This document shows positions 59,444 to 64,000 of a stretch of 64,000 nt of DNA, in pieces (position 1 is the first letter of the stretch; every line of letters begins with the position of its first letter). The translations under genes were made by a program, and so were the position numbers. The DNA is taken from positions 32,007-96,006 of the forward strand of contig NZ_CANMQS010000011.1 in assembly GCF_947500075.1 (NCBI RefSeq), read 5' to 3'. The stretch comes from an uncultured Sulfitobacter sp. (GTDB lineage: Bacteria > Pseudomonadota > Alphaproteobacteria > Rhodobacterales > Rhodobacteraceae). The notes beneath the pieces were generated by a model. It saw only the letters and a program-made list of their open reading frames with translations. It did not search any database and was not told the origin of the DNA.

Positions 59444-60244
59444 CTACGAGACGTTTGGCAAAGATAGGCGCATTTCAGACTGAACGATAAAGCGATGAGC
59501 CCCAAGCTCCTGCAAAAGGGAACACAACGCGCTGTCAGCGGAATCGACATTGACCAATGTCAGTGAACCGACCGTGGCTGCCGCTGCAAGAAGGTCTTTC
59601 AAAGCCGAGGGTTCGCTGGCGGCAATCTGATGCACGAGGCCACCTGCGCCGATGATCGCTCCACCTTTTTCATGCAGGAAGGACGTCAGCTGTGAGCCGG
59701 AAATGGTCTCCGTGGCGTTTTGCCAAGTTGGCTCCCAGGTCGCATACCTCTGAATGACATGCGCAACGGTGTCAAAGTCCGACAGTTTGCATGAGGACTG
59801 ATCAGGAGATGGATGGTCAAACCGATAACAGTCGAGCTTTCTGGTCACATCAAATCCCATCTTCCGATAGAGACGTTCAGCGCCCGTGTTTCCCTTGATG
59901 ATCTCGAGCCAAAAGCTTTCGATTCCGGCATTCCCTGCCGAACTTATTGCCGCCATGCCCAAACGAGACGCCAATCCCCGGCCTCTGTGGCCAATGCGAG
60001 TTCCGCTACCGATCAGATACCGTTTGGTGCTCCGCGTCGCGACGTTCCAAAACCCGATGACTTCATTGTCGTCGACGGCGACAAATGACGCATTGGGGTC
60101 AAAACCTCTCGCACTCAGCGCGGCTTTGAACGTGTCTGCATCTGGTTGCAACGGAACGATATAGTCAGCAAACGCGGCAAGCATGGCGCAATGCAGAGCA
60201 TCCAAGTCAAAGCCTGATCCGGCAAACGAAGTAATTCGCGTCAT
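59444..60244 (-). CDS. GNAT-family N-acetyltransferase
   Basis: This 266-aa protein has an N-terminal GNAT domain with the acetyl-CoA motif RIGHRGRGLASRLGMAA (about 82-98) and AERLYRKMGFDV (about 121-132). The C-terminal ~120 residues may be a second, degenerate GNAT-like half. It would acetylate an amine or protein; the substrate is unknown. Confidence 0.85.
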   Translation of the reverse strand: MTRITSFAGSGFDLDALHCAMLAAFADYIVPLQPDADTFKAALSARGFDPNASFVAVDDNEVIGFWNVATRSTKRYLIGSGTRIGHRGRGLASRLGMAAISSAGNAGIESFWLEIIKGNTGAERLYRKMGFDVTRKLDCYRFDHPSPDQSSCKLSDFDTVAHVIQRYATWEPTWQNATETISGSQLTSFLHEKGGAIIGAGGLVHQIAASEPSALKDLLAAAATVGSLTLVNVDSADSALCSLLQELGAHRFIVQSEMRLSLPNVS

Positions 60245-60474
60245 CTTTTGCTTTCATGTTTCCAAGATGCGCACAAACGCAATGAACGGGTTTTTGCTCA
60301 GCGCGCAAGTCGTTGAGGTCTTTTCTTTTTCAAGCTTTCATCGTCGGGTTCCAGTTTCTTGCCCGGTTTGTTTCAAGCAGACAAAGCCGCCGCTTGTGCC
60401 ATCAGTTCAAGCGACTGCTTCGAGTAAGTTGCGACTTGGGCGCGAGTCATCCTAGGCGGCACACACTTGATTTT

Positions 60475-61317
60475 CTATCTACTTATGATCCGGGTCATCC
60501 CAGAGACGCGAATTCCCTCGCCTTGAGCAGCGCTGATACTTGCTTTCAGCATTGATCTCGCGCCCATATCCTCGCCTTGAACGATGTCGATTGCACCGCC
60601 GTGGGGCCATCCGATGTCTCGCAGGTATCCAGACAGCGCCGCTGCGGCAGCCCCCGTCGCCGGGTCTTCGATGACGCCGCCGATCGCAAAGGCATTACGG
60701 CTGTGAAATCGGCGTGGCGTTTCCGCCCACACAATGTTGATCGTCGTGAGACCATACTGCCGCATGAGGCGCGCGCCTTCATCCAAATCGTATGACATTT
60801 CAGAAAGCGTCAGCCTGTCACCTAGCGCAAGGATGAGATGATTGTTCCCAGCATTGGCAACCGCAGGTGGTAGAGAGGGGTCAAGGTCAGTGACCGTGAG
60901 ATCAAACAGTTCAAGCGCGGACCTCAACAGGGTCGGGTCAGCCTCCGCGCTGGAGGTCGGCGGAGAGGTCAGTGTTGCACTGCCATCCTCATTGGTCTCA
61001 ACGCTAATGCGTCCCGAGTTGAGATCGAGCAGAAACAGCCCTTGGCCTTCACGTTCAGCCAAAACGCTGCCCAGAGCAATGGTGGCGTGTCCACAGAAAG
61101 CCACCTCCTCCTCTGGTGAGAAAAACCGCACCTGCCATCGGTTACCTTGGGGCGCGGCAAATACCGTTTCGGAATATCCCACCTCGGTTGCAATGCTTTG
61201 CATCTCTGATTCAGAGGGAAGCGTATCGCCGACGACAACACCTGCTGGGTTGCCGCCATTGCCGCCATCAGAAAAGGCAGCGATGCGGAGAACGGGCCGG
61301 TTGGTTTCATTTTTCAT
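60475..61317 (-). CDS. PhzF-family isomerase
   Basis: This 280-aa protein has the PhzF double-barrel pattern: FSDGGNGGNPAGVVVGD, catalytic Glu in EVGYSETVFA, VAFCGHATIALG, and a C-terminal EDPATGAAAAALSGYL. PhzF proteins isomerise phenazine precursors or related small molecules. The ATG at 61317 is preceded by AGGA and is preferred to one two codons upstream. No other phenazine genes are present. Confidence 0.9.
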   Translation of the reverse strand: MKNETNRPVLRIAAFSDGGNGGNPAGVVVGDTLPSESEMQSIATEVGYSETVFAAPQGNRWQVRFFSPEEEVAFCGHATIALGSVLAEREGQGLFLLDLNSGRISVETNEDGSATLTSPPTSSAEADPTLLRSALELFDLTVTDLDPSLPPAVANAGNNHLILALGDRLTLSEMSYDLDEGARLMRQYGLTTINIVWAETPRRFHSRNAFAIGGVIEDPATGAAAAALSGYLRDIGWPHGGAIDIVQGEDMGARSMLKASISAAQGEGIRVSGMTRIISR

Positions 61318-61434
61318 GGTCAAGATCCTGTTTCTGCTGACGTGAGTCTGAATTGGATGGGCGGCAAGACGTTAAGCCTTTGCAGTTTAAGTCCATCGTG
61401 CCCCGGCGGAGATAGCCACCGGGGCCGGTTGCGG

Positions 61435-62397
61435 TCATTCGGTTATACGCGCCAGGAAGTCCTGCATCTCTGCAGCAATCACATCGCCATATTCCTCAAG
61501 CGCGAAGTGTCCGGTATCAAGCAGGTGGAACTCGACGTCCGTCAGATCGGCCTTGTAGGGGTGCGCTCCGTCAGCCGGGAAGATGTGATCATTCTTTCCC
61601 CAGACAATCAGCGCGGGCGGCTGGTGTTCCCGGAACAGGGCTTGCCACTTCGGATATTCGGCGACATTGGTGCCGTAATCCAGGAACATCTCAAGCTGCA
61701 CTTCCTGGTTACCCGGGCGGTCGAGCAGATATTGCACGTGCCAGAAATTGTCAGGGCTCACCGTTGAGACGTCACCAACGCCGTGGGTGAATTGCCATTT
61801 GGTGGCGTCGAGCGTCAGGAAGCCACGCAGTGCATCACCGTTCTCAGGGCTGGGGTCCGCCCAGTAGGCTTTGATCGGATCCCAGAATTCGCGCAAGCCC
61901 TCGTCATAGGCATTGCCATTCTGGATGACAAAACCAGTGACGCGTTCAGGATGCTCGGCGAACATGCGAAACCCGATCGGCGCGCCATAATCCATCAAAT
62001 AAACGGAGTAGTCGTCAACACCTATTTCGTCGATCAACCGTGTTACCGTTTCTGCCGCATTGGCGAAGCTATATTCATAGGTTTCGGCTGGCGGCATGTC
62101 CGATGCGCCAAACCCAAGATAGTCCGGAGCTATGACGTGATAGTCCTCGGCCAGGACCGGGATCAACTCGCGGAACATGTGCGAGGACGTGGGAAAGCCG
62201 TGCAGCAGCAGGACCGTCGGGTTTGATGGATCACCTGCCTCGCGATATGCGATGGTTTGCCCGTCGATCTCCATCGACTTCATGTTGACAACAAAGGGGC
62301 TCTGGGCTGCGAAGGCGCTACTCGGCAGGATCACCGGCAAGAGCGTGGTGCTGGCAAACAGTGCGGCGAGAATAGATGTGTGTATACGTGTCTTCAT
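61435..62397 (-). CDS. Secreted haloalkane dehalogenase-like alpha/beta hydrolase
   Basis: This 320-aa protein has a signal peptide (about 1-30, SSAFAAQ). [10 protein letters not shown] (66-75) forms the oxyanion region. The nucleophile is Asp136 ([10 protein letters not shown]) as in dehalogenases and epoxide hydrolases, the acid is in [11 protein letters not shown], and His in DTGHFALEE. Periplasmic location is unusual for this group. The substrate is unknown. Confidence 0.86.
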   Translation of the reverse strand: MKTRIHTSILAALFASTTLLPVILPSSAFAAQSPFVVNMKSMEIDGQTIAYREAGDPSNPTVLLLHGFPTSSHMFRELIPVLAEDYHVIAPDYLGFGASDMPPAETYEYSFANAAETVTRLIDEIGVDDYSVYLMDYGAPIGFRMFAEHPERVTGFVIQNGNAYDEGLREFWDPIKAYWADPSPENGDALRGFLTLDATKWQFTHGVGDVSTVSPDNFWHVQYLLDRPGNQEVQLEMFLDYGTNVAEYPKWQALFREHQPPALIVWGKNDHIFPADGAHPYKADLTDVEFHLLDTGHFALEEYGDVIAAEMQDFLARITE

Positions 62398-62416
62398 TGT
62401 TCTGATCCTTTCAGAT

Positions 62417-63052
62417 TTAGGTTGGAGAGCCCGATGCGCCGGATGTTCGCAGAGCGTGGGTTTCGGCCCTCAGGGCCTCGTTCTCACGGCGCAATGCCGC
62501 GATCTCTTGATTTGCCTCGTCAATAGTGAAGCGGCGCGGGATGTGGCTTGGGCAATTCCAATCAAATGCCTCGACCGTGATAAGTACCCCACGTTCGGGG
62601 CGCGCCGTGTAGTTTCGGTCATGCAGCTGGCTTAGAATTTCGGGGTTGTCGGCACCCTCGATTAGGCGCGCCCGGCCCCAGAGTTTCAAGCGGCGGCGGT
62701 TAGGATAGTCCATTAGGATCATTGAAAGGCGATCGTTGCCGGACAGGTTGCCAGCGCTAATGTACTGGCGGTTTCCGCGGAAATCGGCGTAGGCCAGCGT
62801 CTTGGATGTAAGTACCTTCAGAAAGCCAACCGGGCCGCCGCGGAACTGTACATAGGGCCACCCGAACTGGGATACGGAAGCTTGGTAAAACCCATCGCGT
62901 GCGCCGATGAAGCTAATCTCTTTCGTCCCAAGCTCTTCAAAACCCGCCGCGTCATTGCTGAGCAGTTTTCCATAGGTCTCGGCAGACCCCATCCGCGACT
63001 GCTGGGCGCGGACGTCAGGCGTAAAGGCAATTGTCGCAAAGGCTCGTGCCAT
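62417..63052 (-). CDS. FMN-binding pyridoxamine-phosphate-oxidase-like protein
   Basis: This 211-aa protein is a split-barrel flavin protein: [41 protein letters not shown] and [13 protein letters not shown] follow the PNPOx-like layout. The C-terminal ~25 residues form a Leu/Glu coiled coil ([14 protein letters not shown]). The ATG at 63052 is preceded by AAAGGA and is preferred to the ATG at 63076. Confidence 0.84.
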   Translation of the reverse strand: MARAFATIAFTPDVRAQQSRMGSAETYGKLLSNDAAGFEELGTKEISFIGARDGFYQASVSQFGWPYVQFRGGPVGFLKVLTSKTLAYADFRGNRQYISAGNLSGNDRLSMILMDYPNRRRLKLWGRARLIEGADNPEILSQLHDRNYTARPERGVLITVEAFDWNCPSHIPRRFTIDEANQEIAALRRENEALRAETHALRTSGASGSPT

Positions 63053-63194
63053 GGCGTTGTCCTTTCGGATATTCATTAGTTTCTTTGTATCGGGGTGCCT
63101 GGTCAGGCTATCTGTGGACCTTAATTTGTAAGAGGTTGAGAGATTTGACAAACGACGTTGTCTATCGCAGGCTTAGAAAAAGTTAGCCAATGAC

Positions 63195-64000
63195 ATGAAC
63201 CGCAAAAACTACCCTCTGAACGCACTTCGCGCGTTCGAAGCATCGGCACGACATCTCAGCTTTGTTGCCGCAGCCGAAGAATTGTCCGTGACGCCCGCTG
63301 CCATCAGCCACCAGGTAAAGAAGCTGGAAGACTATCTCGGCGTCCCGCTGTTTCGACGACGGGCGCGAGGCCTGGTTCTCGTCGAGGCAGGCCAACTACT
63401 GGCCAAGGAGCTACATTCCGTATTTCTGAACCTCGATCAGGCCATGGAGAATGTGATGGAGACGGACAAGGGCGGCTCGCTGGCGCTGACCGTGGCGCCA
63501 ACATTCGCCGCAATGTGGCTGATCCCGAGGCTACAGAAGTTTTACGCGCAACACCCGGATATTGACGTACTTGTTTCGACCAGCTTGGGCCTTGTGGATT
63601 TTCAGCGTGATGACTTTGATGCTGCCATCAGGCTGGGGCACGGGCAATGGCCGGGTCTTGAAGCCATCAAGCTGTTCGACGAGTCGGTGATACCGATGTG
63701 CAGTCCGCGCCTGCTTGAAGGGCAAAACGCCATCAGAACGCCTTCCGATCTCAAGAACCACGTTCTGCTGCACAATCAATCCATGGATTTTGACTCCAAT
63801 GCGCCGACCTGGCAGACTTGGCTCGATGGAAGCGGTACACAGGGTGTTGATGCCTCGCGCGGCATGCAATTCAGTCTTCCGGACCATGGGCTGCAAGCCG
63901 CGATCGACGGTGCTGGAGTCGTTTTGGGGTGGCGCTTCCTTTCGGCCAAAGATGTCCAGGCTGGGCGCGTGGTAGAGCTATTTGATCTCGCCATTCCCCT
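63195..64000 (+). CDS. LysR-family regulator (GcvA-like), truncated by the window end
   Basis: The frame begins NRKNYPLNALRAFEASARHL and has the LysR HTH (LSFVAAAEELSVTPAAISHQ) and most of the effector domain (to about residue 268). It runs off the right edge. It is divergent from the FMN-binding protein and hydrolase genes and may control them. GcvA-type LysR proteins share this N-terminal sequence style. Confidence 0.9.
   Translation, partial: MNRKNYPLNALRAFEASARHLSFVAAAEELSVTPAAISHQVKKLEDYLGVPLFRRRARGLVLVEAGQLLAKELHSVFLNLDQAMENVMETDKGGSLALTVAPTFAAMWLIPRLQKFYAQHPDIDVLVSTSLGLVDFQRDDFDAAIRLGHGQWPGLEAIKLFDESVIPMCSPRLLEGQNAIRTPSDLKNHVLLHNQSMDFDSNAPTWQTWLDGSGTQGVDASRGMQFSLPDHGLQAAIDGAGVVLGWRFLSAKDVQAGRVVELFDLAIP

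Noticed and set aside
60475..61317. PhzF as part of a phenazine biosynthesis cluster
   Set aside because: No other phz genes are nearby; PhzF-like proteins are common as stand-alone isomerases.
1..64000. tRNA, rRNA, riboswitch or prophage genes
   Set aside because: None was recognisable by reading. A covariance-model search would be needed to exclude small RNAs.

Overview
The window looks like part of a large conjugative plasmid from a marine-type alphaproteobacterium, most likely Rhodobacteraceae (roseobacter group). The reasons are a VirB/VirD4/VirD2 conjugation set of the kind found on roseobacter plasmids, a plasmid replication initiator flanked by iterons, a ParA cassette, ArdC, SSB, VapBC and DUF3768 genes, GC-rich coding sequence, and a mer operon with alphaproteobacterial features. 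No transposase, integrase, rRNA, tRNA or CRISPR array was seen. Family assignments come from reading motifs by eye, without database searches.

Layout. (1) 1-4826 (+): the end of virB8, then virB9, virB10, virB11, two small T4SS-linked genes and virB6, all overlapping or nearly so. (2) 4847-12650: a metal-resistance module. A divergent merR faces merT, merP, three small Cys-Cys membrane protein genes (one MerF-like, one of only 45 codons), merA and a second flavin disulfide oxidoreductase. An HMA-CDF exporter with a CmtR-like ArsR regulator and a CzcD-like CDF exporter with a second MerR regulator follow. Two textbook MerR promoters with 19-bp spacers are visible. (3) 12667-17726 (-): virD4, virD2 and a MobC/VirD1-like gene, then a 770-bp non-coding stretch with a 13-bp inverted repeat (oriT candidate) and a direct-repeat cluster (partition-site candidate). 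(4) 18495-33739: the plasmid backbone, with parA and its partner, ardC, a DUF3800 gene, ssb, vapBC, a ParB-domain protein, DUF3768, repA with ten iterons, a TrbM-like secreted protein, and an rcgR/rcgA-like pair (hydrolase plus membrane protein).

(5) 33878-64000: an accessory island of small oxidoreductases, hydrolases, small membrane proteins and transporters, interleaved with many one-gene regulators (LysR x4, TetR, AraC, Crp/Fnr x2, WYL). Contents include two MDR dehydrogenases, two NmrA-like reductases, a flavodoxin-fold quinone reductase type, glutathionyl-hydroquinone reductase, pirin, isochorismatase-type hydrolase, epoxide-hydrolase-like and dehalogenase-like alpha/beta hydrolases, PhzF, an FMN-binding protein and a class III cyclase. 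The theme looks like handling of quinones, electrophiles and reactive metabolites; that is inference.

The most useful new signals are: iterons on both sides of repA; three near-identical TetR-type palindromes that define a predicted regulon; the same AT-rich 16-bp palindrome upstream of both ssb and the TrbM-like gene; two copies of an undescribed small secreted protein with conserved Cys spacing and similar gene company; two copies of another ~60-aa protein; and an enlarged mer operon with several small Cys-Cys membrane proteins.
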